From: Alkalicoccobacillus porphyridii | Lineage (GTDB): Bacteria; Bacillota; Bacilli; Bacillales; Bacillaceae_D | NCBI RefSeq assembly: GCF_007293315.1 | Contig: NZ_VLXZ01000002.1 | Span: 368,032 to 432,031 of the forward strand | Direction of reading: 5' to 3' | Length of the DNA: 64,000 nt | In this document: piece after piece, positions 52,123 through 60,558 of the stretch | Numbering within the stretch: position 1 is the stretch's first letter | Layout of the letters: each line of letters starts with the position of its first letter | Program-made: the position numbers and the translations under genes | The notes under the pieces: model-generated | What the model was told of the DNA's origin: nothing | Database searches by the model: none | The model's input: only the letters and a program-made list of their open reading frames with translations

Positions 52123-53319
52123 ATGAATTGGAAAGCCCCTTTGCTTTTGCTTATCGGTGTTGGCATATCAAATATTGGTGCATGGGTTTATTTACTCGCA
52201 TTAAATGTAATGGTATTAATTATGACGGATTATTCGCCACTCGCCGTGGGAGTATTATATATGTTAATTCCGATCGCTACACTTGTAACGGATGTGTGGG
52301 CCGGTTCATTTATTGATCGGTTAAATAAACGAACATTGATGATCACGCTAGACGTCGTTCGAGCATGCCTCATCTTTTGTTTACCATTTTTGGATTCATT
52401 AATCTTGATTTATTTCCTTGTTTTTATCATTAATATGGGAAGTTCAATCTTTGAATCGACCTCTCTTGTCTATATGACGAAGTTGATTCCGAAAGAAAGT
52501 CGGCAACGTTTTAATTCACTGCGCAACTTTATTCAGTCCAGTGGTTTTATCATTGGTCCATCGATTGCAGGACTTCTCTTTATCATAAGCACCCCGGAGA
52601 TGGCTATTTTTATGAACGCCGTTGCTTTAGTTCTTTCAGCATTTGTTATTATGCTGCTTCCGAACGTTGATCAAAGGGATGAAGAAGCTATCTATACAAG
52701 AATCACGTTTGCTGTTATCAAGGAAGATTGGAAAATGGTTCTTGCTTATGGACGTAAACACACACATGTCACGTGGGTATACCTATTATTCGGAGGGTTT
52801 GGCGTGTTTTTAGCTGGAATAGATTCAATTGAAGCAGCTTTTGCAACGTCCGTATTACTTTTCTCAGAAAGCACCTATGGATTTTTAGTTGGAATTGCAG
52901 GCCTTGGGATGGTAGCAGGTTCATTACTTAATGCCTGGTTTGCGAAAGTGTTGAAAATAAATATATTAATTGGTCTCGGGGCAATGATTACCCCTATTGG
53001 GTACTTAATATTTGCGTTCTCGACTTCCTTTACCATCGCTTCAATTGGATTTTTTACAATGACATTTGCAATCACGTTTGCACATGTAGGGTTTTTAACG
53101 TTTTACCAAAACCATGTTCCCGTATCAATTATGGGTCGATTTACAAATCTTATAGGCATGGTTGAAGCGGGCTGTGCAATAGTGATGGTGGCTCTTATTA
53201 ATATATTTGCAGAATGGATCGCCATTCGGCCCATCTATATTTTAAGCTCGACCGTGTTTCTACTGCTTGGCTTTTATATTTATAGGGTTGTAATGAATAA
53301 AGAAAAGGAACGTTTATAA
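52123..53319 (+). CDS. MFS transporter under T-box control
   Basis: 398 aa with about 12 membrane helices; motif A is AGSFIDRLNKRTLMI after helix 2. MFS_3-like layout, usually exporters. AGGAGCGG precedes the ATG. Expression is set by the T-box leader, so it responds to an uncharged tRNA (probably Asn). That makes an amino acid or its precursor, or an inhibitor of aminoacylation, a plausible substrate. Confidence 0.9.
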   Translation: MNWKAPLLLLIGVGISNIGAWVYLLALNVMVLIMTDYSPLAVGVLYMLIPIATLVTDVWAGSFIDRLNKRTLMITLDVVRACLIFCLPFLDSLILIYFLVFIINMGSSIFESTSLVYMTKLIPKESRQRFNSLRNFIQSSGFIIGPSIAGLLFIISTPEMAIFMNAVALVLSAFVIMLLPNVDQRDEEAIYTRITFAVIKEDWKMVLAYGRKHTHVTWVYLLFGGFGVFLAGIDSIEAAFATSVLLFSESTYGFLVGIAGLGMVAGSLLNAWFAKVLKINILIGLGAMITPIGYLIFAFSTSFTIASIGFFTMTFAITFAHVGFLTFYQNHVPVSIMGRFTNLIGMVEAGCAIVMVALINIFAEWIAIRPIYILSSTVFLLLGFYIYRVVMNKEKERL

Positions 53320-53351
53320 GGAAGAGATGTCCGTATAGTAAATGAAGAAAG

Positions 53352-53380
53352 AATGGCCTCGATTCTGAGAGCCATTTTTT
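53352..53380 (+). terminator. terminator after T-box MFS gene
   Basis: AATGGC (53352-53357) pairs with GCCATT (53371-53376), with an inner CTC/GAG, followed by a T-run. Confidence 0.75.
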
Positions 53381-53392
53381 TACGTTTAGACC

Positions 53393-53746
53393 TTATTCGT
53401 TATTAATTTCAATTCTTGTTACAGCATGTTGAACGGGAGGTAAAGATTCTTCTATCATCGATCCGTCATGATACACTGTTACGTTGTCATTTACAACAAG
53501 GTCTCTTTCAAGGGTATCTTCAATAGAGCTAATTGGAAAAATGACAGTTGAGTATTCTTCGTTTTCATTGCTAGATTCAACAGTTATTCTCGTACCTGGT
53601 GTATGGTCCGCTTCACCAATTTCAGTAATTGTTCCCTCGTAACTGTATTCGTTTTCAACATCTTCGGCAGGCTCTTCAGCTGTTCCATTGCCGCATCCAA
53701 TCATAATAAAGGAAAAGGGTATCATTAGTAATAAAAGTTTATACAA
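53393..53746 (-). CDS. small lipoprotein, 117 aa
   Basis: Lipobox FIMIGCG anchors Cys18; then an acidic linker and a beta-rich domain (YEGTITEIGEADHTPGTRITVESSNENEEYSTVIFPI and ATRIEINNE) that looks like a small OB-type barrel of the YobA/DUF3221 kind. TTG 53746 is supported by AGGAGGG. Function unknown. Confidence 0.7.
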   Translation of the reverse strand: MYKLLLLMIPFSFIMIGCGNGTAEEPAEDVENEYSYEGTITEIGEADHTPGTRITVESSNENEEYSTVIFPISSIEDTLERDLVVNDNVTVYHDGSMIEESLPPVQHAVTRIEINNE

Positions 53747-53953
53747 GTCTATCCCTCCTAATTATTTGTAAATCTAACAGTAACATAAGATAATTTAATT
53801 ATCATTGAGCTACCATTCATAATTACTATTAGGGGTCCAAGTATCTTTTCGCGGAAAACATACGCTAAGGTTTTGTTCAGAAAACCCTGAGTTTCTTAAA
53901 ACCTTATTAATAAAGGATTATAGAGGTTTACCTCTTGTTTAAATGTCCAATAA

Positions 53954-54463
53954 CTTATCCCTTTATCTGGATTTATCTTTCCGGACGAAGGGTCAATAAA
54001 AGTTAAAGGTAAAGAAATAGGAAAAGATATAAGGTTTCCTGATAATTTTGGAATTATTATAGATCGCCCAGGTTATATTGCAAATAAAACAGGTTTTCAA
54101 AATCTAAAAGAATTAGCATTGATCAGAGGTAAAATTGATGATAAAAAAATCTCTGAATCAATGGAATTGGTAGGTTTAAAGAGTGATTCAAAGTAAATCG
54201 TTAAAAATTACTCTTTAGGTATGAAATAAAAGTTAGCTATTGCGCTAGCCATTATGGAGGATCAACAAGTACTTTTACTGTCCAAAGCATTTAATGCTTT
54301 GGACAGTAAAAGCGTGAATGATATCCGAGACTTACTATTAAAGTACAAGTCAGAGGGTAGAACTATCATAATAAATAGTCACAACCAGGACGATATTAAT
54401 ATTTTATGTGATTATGTTTACAGGATTAATCAGAGTAATTTAGAACTAAACGAACCAATATAA
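53954..54463 (+). pseudogene. decayed ABC transporter ATP-binding protein gene
   Basis: One frame reads LSGFIFPDEGSIKVKGKEIG, FGIIIDRPGYIANKTGFQNLKELA, then NYSLGMK-stop-KLAIALAIMED and FNALDSKSVNDIRDLLLKYKSEGRTIIINSHNQDDI. This is an ABC ATPase of the BcrA/lantibiotic-immunity type. Walker A and everything before it is missing. Two in-frame TAA codons (54194, 54227) sit where CAA (Gln) is expected, the second inside the GMKQ signature. Walker B DEP is replaced by SKA. No permease gene follows. Clearly non-functional. Confidence 0.85.
54272..54312. repeat. perfect 41-bp palindrome inside the ABC pseudogene
   Basis: Two 20-bp arms (left arm CTTTTACTGTCCAAAGCATT) around a single central base at 54292. 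The left arm has replaced the codons for the Walker B Asp-Glu-Pro. The palindrome is too perfect to be a leftover of normal coding. Confidence 0.9.
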
Positions 54464-54473
54464 TTGAATATTA

Positions 54474-54537
54474 AGAACGCTACGTACGGTGGTGTGAGAG
54501 GTCGGATAATCAATTAATGATTATCCTTCTACTCGAT
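54474..54537 (+). mobile_element. 3' end relic of a group II intron
   Basis: ACGTACGGTGGTGTGAGAGG (54482-54501) followed by a hairpin (GGATAATC with GATTATCC) and ending CTTCTACTCGAT is the domain V/VI tail and 3' end I know from bacterial group II introns. The rest of the intron and its reverse transcriptase are absent, so it is a fragment. It lies directly after the dead ATPase gene. Confidence 0.65.
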
Positions 54538-54611
54538 GAGTATATTTATTTAATTAATTACTTCTCCAACTTCATCATTGAGATAAATCGACGGAGTCGG
54601 GTTAGCGCATA

Positions 54612-54782
54612 ACCAAGACCACTGGATTAATTAGCAAGAAAAAGTCATAGAGCACCAAGATGAGAAGGTCTATACCAAGTAAGACCTTCTTTACTCCAAG
54701 AGGAATTCGTCTTTTACAAAGAGCGAATGGTGCTTACCAAGAAAATCCCTGACCATAACAAGAGAGAATGGGATTTACCAAG
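54612..54782 (-). repeat. phased degenerate repeat array, class A, inverted copy (ACCAAG)
   Basis: Boxes ACCAAG, AGCAAG, ACCAAG, ACCAAG, TCCAAG, ACAAAG, ACCAAG, AACAAG, ACCAAG start at 54612, 54633, 54654, 54674, 54695, 54716, 54736, 54757 and 54777: steps 21, 21, 20, 21, 21, 20, 21, 20. TACCAAG is the complement of CTTGGTA at 19.7-19.9 kb, so this is the same family reversed. A GCGC box (54605) precedes it. It lies past the end of the system 4 permease gene. Bases 54783-54933 hold nothing else I can support. Confidence 0.85.
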
Positions 54783-54933
54783 ACATAAACGTATGCATTA
54801 ACCGATATTGGAGGACTCACTCTCCTAAACTAGTCCGTTCTTCTCGCAAGTGTTTGAGCTCTACCGACTTTACAAAAAAAGAGAATAACGATTATCGCTA
54901 CTCTCTTCCAATGAATCATTTTAAAATTACGTG

Positions 54934-55773
54934 TTACTTTAATGCGCTTCCTAGCATGCCGGAAATAAAGTGCTTTTGCATGGCGAGGAAGAAGATAAGA
55001 ATAGGAACAGTAGCAATCGTAATCCCCATCATCACTTGACCATAATCTGTATAGGATACCCCACTAAGTGTAGATAAGGCCACTGGGAACGTGTACATGT
55101 CCGGTGTTCGTATGGCAATGAGTGGCCACATAAAGTTGTTCCATTGAAACATAAACAGGAAGATAGACGTTGCCGCTAAAGCTGGCTTCATTGACGGAAG
55201 AACAATCTGCAAAAAGATTCGCCATTCCCCCGCCCCGTCCAACCGCGCTGATTCCAGCAGTTCCGAAGGGAAAGCTAGAAAGTTTTGTCTCATAAGAAAG
55301 ATCGCAAACGGATAACACAGTTGTGGTGCAATGAGAGCAAAGTATGTATTTAGTAAATCAAAATTTGCCATCATTTGAAACAGTGGTATTAACGTGGCTT
55401 GATATGGAATCATCATGGAAAGCAAAAAGATTGTAAAAATGAGGTTTCGCCCTCTAAATGAAAACTTAGCAAACGCATAGGCTGCGGTTGTGCTAATGGC
55501 TAATGCGAGTACAACGTATAAGCCTGCTACAAAAAGGGAGTTAAATAAAACACGCCAAATGCCTACATTCGCATCTAAATTCCTAAAGTTCTCCAAAAAA
55601 TGACTACCAGGTATAAAGGTTGGAGGACTTGCAAACATAGATGAAGAAGGGTTGGTCGCACCAATAAACATCCAATAAAAAGGAAAGACTGATAGGATTA
55701 AAAAGATTAGAAGAAAGACATACATACTTATTTTCCCTAACAAGTGTCGCTGTCCTATTGCTGTTTTCATCAT
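54934..55773 (-). CDS. sugar ABC transporter permease, MalG-like (system 4)
   Basis: 279 aa, six membrane helices, EAA loop LESARLDGAGEWRIFLQI near residue 175 and the typical KHFISGMLGSALK ending. It overlaps the MalF-like gene by 4 nt. Last gene of the fourth sugar operon. Confidence 0.92.
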   Translation of the reverse strand: MMKTAIGQRHLLGKISMYVFLLIFLILSVFPFYWMFIGATNPSSSMFASPPTFIPGSHFLENFRNLDANVGIWRVLFNSLFVAGLYVVLALAISTTAAYAFAKFSFRGRNLIFTIFLLSMMIPYQATLIPLFQMMANFDLLNTYFALIAPQLCYPFAIFLMRQNFLAFPSELLESARLDGAGEWRIFLQIVLPSMKPALAATSIFLFMFQWNNFMWPLIAIRTPDMYTFPVALSTLSGVSYTDYGQVMMGITIATVPILIFFLAMQKHFISGMLGSALK

Positions 55774-56627
55774 TTATCACCTGTTATTTTGAATTGAATT
55801 ATGGAAAGCACAGCCACAAGCATAACGACTACATACGCCACGGCGCTTGCATAGTTAAAGTCAAAGTACTCAAATCCATTCTCATAGATATACAAACCGA
55901 GTGTCATTGTTGAGTTGGCTGGACCCCCGCTTGTAAGGTTAAAAGGTTCATCAAATAACTGCAGTGTACCAATCGTTGAAAGTATACCCGTGAACAAGAT
56001 GACAGGCTTTAAGCTAGGGACCGTGATGGAAAAGAACTGTCTGATCTTCCCTGCTCCGTCCATTTTAGCTGCTTCATACATCTCATGCGGGATGTTTTGT
56101 AAAGCCGCTAGATAAATAATCATGTTATACCCCGTCCATCTCCACGTCATGGCGATAACAATGGAGATTTTAGCCCAAGTTCCATCTGTTAGCCAGGGAA
56201 TGGCGGCTATTCCAAAGTTAGAAATCAATTGGTTGATCAGGCCATTATCTTGTAGTAGCACTGAAAATAGTAACGAATACGCAACCAATGAGGTTACCGC
56301 GGGCAAGAAGAACGAAACCCGAAAAAACCCTTTTAAGCGAAGCAGTTGATTGTTTAAGACATTTGCTAGGATCATTGAAAGTAATAGCATTAACGGTACT
56401 TGGAGTATAAAGATAATAAACGTATTTAATAGCGCCGTTTGAAAGATCGTGTCATAGATTAGTCGTATGTAATTGTCAAAGCCTGCAAAGACATAACTAC
56501 CGCCTTCGAATTTTTGAAAACTAAGAATGACGGAAGCAATAATTGGGTAAGCCGTAAAAAGTAAAAATAAAATGACGGCTGGTGCTATAAATACATAGGG
56601 TGTTGCCTTTGACCGGTTCATCGCCAC
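55770..56627 (-). CDS. sugar ABC transporter permease, MalF-like (system 4)
   Basis: 285 aa with six membrane helices and a short N-terminus (MAMNRSKATPYVFIAPAVILFLL). EAA loop YEAAKMDGAGKIRQFFSI near residue 183. A hairpin lies between it and the binding-protein gene. Confidence 0.92.
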   Translation of the reverse strand: MAMNRSKATPYVFIAPAVILFLLFTAYPIIASVILSFQKFEGGSYVFAGFDNYIRLIYDTIFQTALLNTFIIFILQVPLMLLLSMILANVLNNQLLRLKGFFRVSFFLPAVTSLVAYSLLFSVLLQDNGLINQLISNFGIAAIPWLTDGTWAKISIVIAMTWRWTGYNMIIYLAALQNIPHEMYEAAKMDGAGKIRQFFSITVPSLKPVILFTGILSTIGTLQLFDEPFNLTSGGPANSTMTLGLYIYENGFEYFDFNYASAVAYVVVMLVAVLSIIQFKITGDK

Positions 56628-56647
56628 AGCCCTCTTTCTCTGAAACG

Positions 56648-56674
56648 GTGAAGCGGGTAAAATGACCGCTTCAC
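56648..56674 (-). terminator. hairpin between system 4 binding-protein and permease genes
   Basis: A perfect 9-bp stem (GTGAAGCGG with CCGCTTCAC) with a 9-nt loop and only a short T-stretch. Probably a partial terminator or RNA-stabilising hairpin, as in system 2. Confidence 0.6.
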
Positions 56675-56691
56675 TCGCTTTTGTGAGTTCA

Positions 56692-57948
56692 TTAATTCAT
56701 TCTGTTTTGTAATTGTTGTTCAGCGCTTGTCATGACTTCAGTAACATCTGCACCATTCGCTGCATTCGATTGAGCTGTTTCTGTTTCATCACGTGCAATG
56801 GAATAATTCCCTGTATAATTCACCGCAGGAATGTCATCCATCATCCCAGCAAATAGTTCCCAGATGGCCTGGTCTCCAAAGTAACCAACAGGAGAAGTGA
56901 AGATTTCATTGTCATAGATGGTGTTAAGAGAAGGAAACAGTCCGTTTTCCATAGCTGTTAGCTGCACGTCATCTGAAGTAGAAAAGTACTCCATGAATTC
57001 ATAAGCAAGCTCAGGGTTGTCGGTACGTGATGAGATCATGTAGTTGCTTCCGCCTAGATTAGATGCGCGGTTCCCGCCTTCTTCCATTGCCGGAAGTGGC
57101 ATTACGCCCCATTGCCCTTCTAAATCAGGTGCTTGTTCTGTTAATGACCCTGTTAACCATGCACCGGTTGGAGCAGTAGCTACACTACCGTTAGCTAATC
57201 CCGTTAACCAGGCATCCCATCCAACTAAATTTTCGTTTAATCCATCTTGATGAAGGCGTTGTATAATTTCCATGGCCTTGATAGATTCTTCAGATGCAAG
57301 AGCAATCTCTTCGTTCTCATCAAAATAGAATGTACCTTGTTGGTTTAAGATCATGCGGTAAACCCCATCATCATTACTAATATCAATGCCGGTTAAAGCA
57401 ACATCAAGCTCGTCACGTAAGGTATGTCCCGCTTCAATAAAATCGTCCCATGTCTCAATTTGATCTGGATCTATGCCTGCCTCTTCAAATAAGTCCGTGC
57501 GGTAAAATACGCCTGCTGGACCTGCATCAAAAGGAAAACCATACACCCCATCGTCGACAGATAATAATTCAGTTTTAAAGGATGGAAATTTATCATGATG
57601 GTCTTCTCCAAATCCGTATTCAGAGATATCTAAAAAAGAGTCTTGAAAATTGGAAAGATAGCCTTGGACTCGGTCGTCTTCAACGAGCATAATATCTGGC
57701 AAACCTTCCCCATTCGCTTGAAGACCTGTAGTAATTCGTTGATAAACGTCTGGTGTACCTACTTCAATAATTTCTAATTCAAAGTCAGGATTGTCTGCTT
57801 TAAATTGCTCTGCTGCCTCTTCAAGAACAGGAATGTTAATATTCCATGCCCAAGCGGTCAACGTATTGTCATCGCTCCCAGAACCTCCGCAAGCTGATAA
57901 AGACACAAGTGCAACAATCGCTGCTGAATACATAGATAAACGTTTCAT
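56692..57948 (-). CDS. sugar ABC transporter solute-binding lipoprotein (system 4)
   Basis: Family 1 solute-binding protein, 418 aa, lipobox SLSACG with Cys20 as anchor. LTAWAWNINIPVLEEAAEQFKADNPDFELEIIEVG is the usual first lobe of sugar binders. First gene of the operon and divergent from the LacI regulator, with the regulator's likely operator in the 275 bases between. Confidence 0.93.
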   Translation of the reverse strand: MKRLSMYSAAIVALVSLSACGGSGSDDNTLTAWAWNINIPVLEEAAEQFKADNPDFELEIIEVGTPDVYQRITTGLQANGEGLPDIMLVEDDRVQGYLSNFQDSFLDISEYGFGEDHHDKFPSFKTELLSVDDGVYGFPFDAGPAGVFYRTDLFEEAGIDPDQIETWDDFIEAGHTLRDELDVALTGIDISNDDGVYRMILNQQGTFYFDENEEIALASEESIKAMEIIQRLHQDGLNENLVGWDAWLTGLANGSVATAPTGAWLTGSLTEQAPDLEGQWGVMPLPAMEEGGNRASNLGGSNYMISSRTDNPELAYEFMEYFSTSDDVQLTAMENGLFPSLNTIYDNEIFTSPVGYFGDQAIWELFAGMMDDIPAVNYTGNYSIARDETETAQSNAANGADVTEVMTSAEQQLQNRMN

Positions 57949-57988
57949 GTCATCGCTCCCCTTAAGCGGTTGTATTCATACAATGAAT

Positions 57989-58065
57989 TGTCACCGCTTA
58001 CATTTTTACAAATAAACTCTCTTTTTTCATTCCAATTAAGAATTACATTTAAAGAAACCGGTTTC
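57989..58065 (-). promoter_or_regulatory. system 4 control region: LacI operator and cre-like site
   Basis: GAAACCGGTTTC at 58054-58065 is a perfect 12-bp palindrome of LacI-family type. TGTCACCGCTTACA at 57989-58002 fits the CcpA box with two mismatches. Both lie between the divergent binding-protein and lacI-type genes. Confidence 0.75.
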
Positions 58066-58148
58066 ATTTAACTTTAAAAAATAAATCCTTTTTTGTCAAT
58101 ATACATTTTTTACTTTCATAATTTTTTCTATTTGATCACTCCAGCACT

Positions 58149-58177
58149 TTGACTCTATTCACAATCGAATCTATAAT
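58149..58177 (+). promoter_or_regulatory. sigma-A promoter of the LacI-family gene
   Basis: TTGACT (58149-58154), a 17-bp spacer and TATAAT (58172-58177). This shows that the in-frame TTG at 58149 is a -35 box and not a start codon. Confidence 0.85.
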
Positions 58178-58223
58178 TTTGGTAGAAATTAAGAAAATGA
58201 TCGAGAGAGGAAGAAGACAACGC

Positions 58224-59261
58224 ATGCTAAAGAAAGACGGCGTAACGATTTATCACATTGCCAAAGAAGCGAATGTGTCACCTGCCACTGTTTCGAGGGT
58301 ATTAACAGGAAGTGCAAACGTTCGGGAGCCTGCAAAAAGCAGAGTGTTGGAGTTAATTAATAAATACAACTTTAAACCGAATGTGATGGCACAAAGCTTG
58401 TATTTAAAACAATCAAAGATGATTGGTATCATTCTTCCTGATATCGATCATCCCTTTTATTCGATGATTGTAAAGATGCTTGAAAGGCAGGCACTTGATA
58501 AAGGCTACACATGCCTCTTATGTAACTCTATGCAGAATTTCTCTATTGAACAAGCCTATTTAGATAGCCTCATCTCTCGCCAGGTTGATGGTATTGTTTT
58601 CTTAGGCGGGAGAATTAATCAAACTCACCCCACAGAGGAACTGCGCACAGGAATGATAGGCGCACTGGAGCATGTACCTATTGTGCTTGTAAATGGAAAG
58701 ATGGATGGTGTAGATGCCCATACCATTCGCACAGATGAAGCTAGTGGCGTTCGCCGATTACTAGATATACTCGATCGTCAAGGACACCAGACGATTGGCC
58801 TGTTAGGTGGAGAGATAGGCGTCTCTTCGACAGATGAAAAGATAGATGTTTTTCGGGAGACGATGAAAGAAAAAGGATTAACATTTAAAGAGGAATGGAT
58901 TCATAATAGTGGTTACAGCATTGAGGCAGGAGAAGAGGATGCAATGCACCTTATTCACCTCGATGATAGACCGACAGCGGTTCTGTGTATTAATGACTTT
59001 GTAGCGATTGGCGCCATTAAAATGTTTCAAAAGTTCGGATTGAAGGTTCCTACTGACATCTCGGTTACTGGCTTTGATGATACCTATCTAGCAGAGCACT
59101 TCCCCCCTGGCGTAACCTCTGTTAACCACAATTATCAAAAGCTCGCGAAAAAAACGATTGAAACGTTAATAGGTCTAATCGCGCAAGAAGAACAAGAAAA
59201 AGAAACCGTCATTCCAACGTATGTAACCGTGAGAAACTCTTGTGAAGAGCGGCAACGTTAG
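58224..59261 (+). CDS. LacI-family regulator (system 4)
   Basis: 345 aa: helix-turn-helix GVTIYHIAKEANVSPATVSRVLTGSANVREPAKSRVLELINKYNFKPN (residues 5-52) and a periplasmic-binding-like sensor domain (MIGIILPDIDHPFYSMIVKMLE to the end). ATG 58224 is preferred because GAGAGGAAG precedes it; ATG 58197 lacks a site. Identical palindromes lie upstream of the importer and upstream of the aldo/keto reductase, so it probably represses both until sugar binds. Confidence 0.92.
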   Translation: MLKKDGVTIYHIAKEANVSPATVSRVLTGSANVREPAKSRVLELINKYNFKPNVMAQSLYLKQSKMIGIILPDIDHPFYSMIVKMLERQALDKGYTCLLCNSMQNFSIEQAYLDSLISRQVDGIVFLGGRINQTHPTEELRTGMIGALEHVPIVLVNGKMDGVDAHTIRTDEASGVRRLLDILDRQGHQTIGLLGGEIGVSSTDEKIDVFRETMKEKGLTFKEEWIHNSGYSIEAGEEDAMHLIHLDDRPTAVLCINDFVAIGAIKMFQKFGLKVPTDISVTGFDDTYLAEHFPPGVTSVNHNYQKLAKKTIETLIGLIAQEEQEKETVIPTYVTVRNSCEERQR

Positions 59262-59323
59262 CAAAACCAATGCGTTGTCGTTATATTTTTTTCTTTATAG
59301 AGATAAATAACATGTATAAGCGA

Positions 59324-59369
59324 TTGACAAAATCATCAAACCGATATACCTTTAATTGAAACCGGTTTC
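59324..59369 (+). promoter_or_regulatory. promoter with LacI-type operator upstream of aldo/keto reductase gene
   Basis: TTGACA (59324-59329) and a TATACC-like -10 (59345-59350, short spacer) are followed by GAAACCGGTTTC (59358-59369), identical to the operator at 58054. Its place over the start site suggests repression. Confidence 0.75.
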
Positions 59370-59427
59370 TTTTTTAAGGCTTTTTTCTCTATTCCACAGA
59401 AAAATGATATGATTTTTAAGACGTTGT

Positions 59428-59541
59428 ATGATTGTGCAAAAACGTAAATACCGAGGTGTTTTTGGAAGCGTAATCATTATAGTAATTGTCATGATGGTTA
59501 CGTGCTTCGTTTGCGATAATAAAGAAAGAGTGGTGCTTTAA
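59428..59541 (+). CDS. possible small membrane peptide, 37 aa
   Basis: MIVQKRKYRGVFGSVIII then VIVMMVTCFVC and a short charged tail: a basic N-terminus and one membrane helix. Its stop (59541) lies 3 nt before the reductase ATG, which would allow coupled translation. No clear ribosome site, so doubtful. Confidence 0.35.
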   Translation: MIVQKRKYRGVFGSVIIIVIVMMVTCFVCDNKERVVL

Positions 59542-59544
59542 TAC

Positions 59545-60489
59545 ATGTTAAAATCAATCCAACTAGAAGGCTTGGCCTCACCTGTTTCATCTCTCATTAT
59601 GGGATCTGACTATTTCACACCAGAAAATCAAGAAACGGCAACGCAGATGATTGAGAATTATTTACGTATCGGTGGAAACACCATCGACACAGCCTATATT
59701 TATAGTGGTGGGTTAAGCGAGCAAGCAATCGGCAATTGGTTAGATGCAGGCAATCGCGATCGAGTAAATATTTGGACAAAAGGAGGCCACCCGAACGAGC
59801 ACGGACACACGATTAACCAAGCGGAACTTCAGGAACAGCTAAAAATTAGCCTGGATCGTCTTAAAACGGATCACGTGGAGCTTTACGCCCTCCATCGAGA
59901 TGATCCTACAGTTCCAGTGGGTCAAATCTTAGAGTGGCTGAATCAGTTTGTAGAGGATGGCCATATCTCTACCTTTGGTGGTTCGAATTGGGAGACTTCT
60001 CGCCTTGAAGAAGCGAACGAATATGCAGCAACTCACGGATTACGTGCTTTCTCTTTTTCAAGTCCGAATTTAAGTCTCGCTAAAGCGAAGGAAGCGTACT
60101 GGCCGGGATGTATTAGCTTGAATCCTTCAGCCATTCAGTGGCATCAGCAGTCAAACATTCCGGTTCTTTCATGGTCCTCCCAAGCTCGGGGCTTTTTCAC
60201 AGGACGTTTTGATCGCAATGACTTTTCAAACGAAGACCTAGTCCGCGTTTTTTATAATGATAAAAACTGGCAACGTTTTGATCGTGCCACAGAGCTCGCG
60301 AATGAAAAAGGCGTATCAACCATTGAAATTGCGCTGGCGTATGTATTAAATCAATCATTCCCTACCGCAGCCATTATCGGTCCTCAAAACAATGAAGAAA
60401 TGCTTTCATGTGCGCATGGAGCAAAGCTACAATTAACTACAGAAGAAGTGAATTGGCTGAATTTAGATGTAGCTGTGCACTCTCGTTAA
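59545..60489 (+). CDS. aldo/keto reductase
   Basis: 314 aa, TIM-barrel AKR with the catalytic set visible: Asp in NTIDTA, Tyr in YIYSGG, Lys in WTKGG and His in YALHRDD; NADPH-binding end AAIIGPQNNEEM. Shares its operator with the system 4 importer, so it probably works on the imported sugar or its product. Weak ribosome site; strong terminator follows. Confidence 0.9.
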   Translation: MLKSIQLEGLASPVSSLIMGSDYFTPENQETATQMIENYLRIGGNTIDTAYIYSGGLSEQAIGNWLDAGNRDRVNIWTKGGHPNEHGHTINQAELQEQLKISLDRLKTDHVELYALHRDDPTVPVGQILEWLNQFVEDGHISTFGGSNWETSRLEEANEYAATHGLRAFSFSSPNLSLAKAKEAYWPGCISLNPSAIQWHQQSNIPVLSWSSQARGFFTGRFDRNDFSNEDLVRVFYNDKNWQRFDRATELANEKGVSTIEIALAYVLNQSFPTAAIIGPQNNEEMLSCAHGAKLQLTTEEVNWLNLDVAVHSR

Positions 60490-60497
60490 ATAATGAA

Positions 60498-60541
60498 GAC
60501 AATCTACTTCTTTAAAAGAGAAAGTAGATTGTCTTTTTTTT
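60498..60541 (+). terminator. strong terminator after aldo/keto reductase gene
   Basis: A perfect 12-bp stem (GACAATCTACTT with AAGTAGATTGTC), 12-nt loop, then eight T. Confidence 0.9.
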
Positions 60542-60558
60542 GCGCTAGCATTTTTATA

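Noticed and set aside
58149..58223. 25-residue N-terminal extension of the LacI regulator
   Set aside because: Its TTG start is the -35 box of a well-formed promoter (TTGACT, 17 bp, TATAAT).
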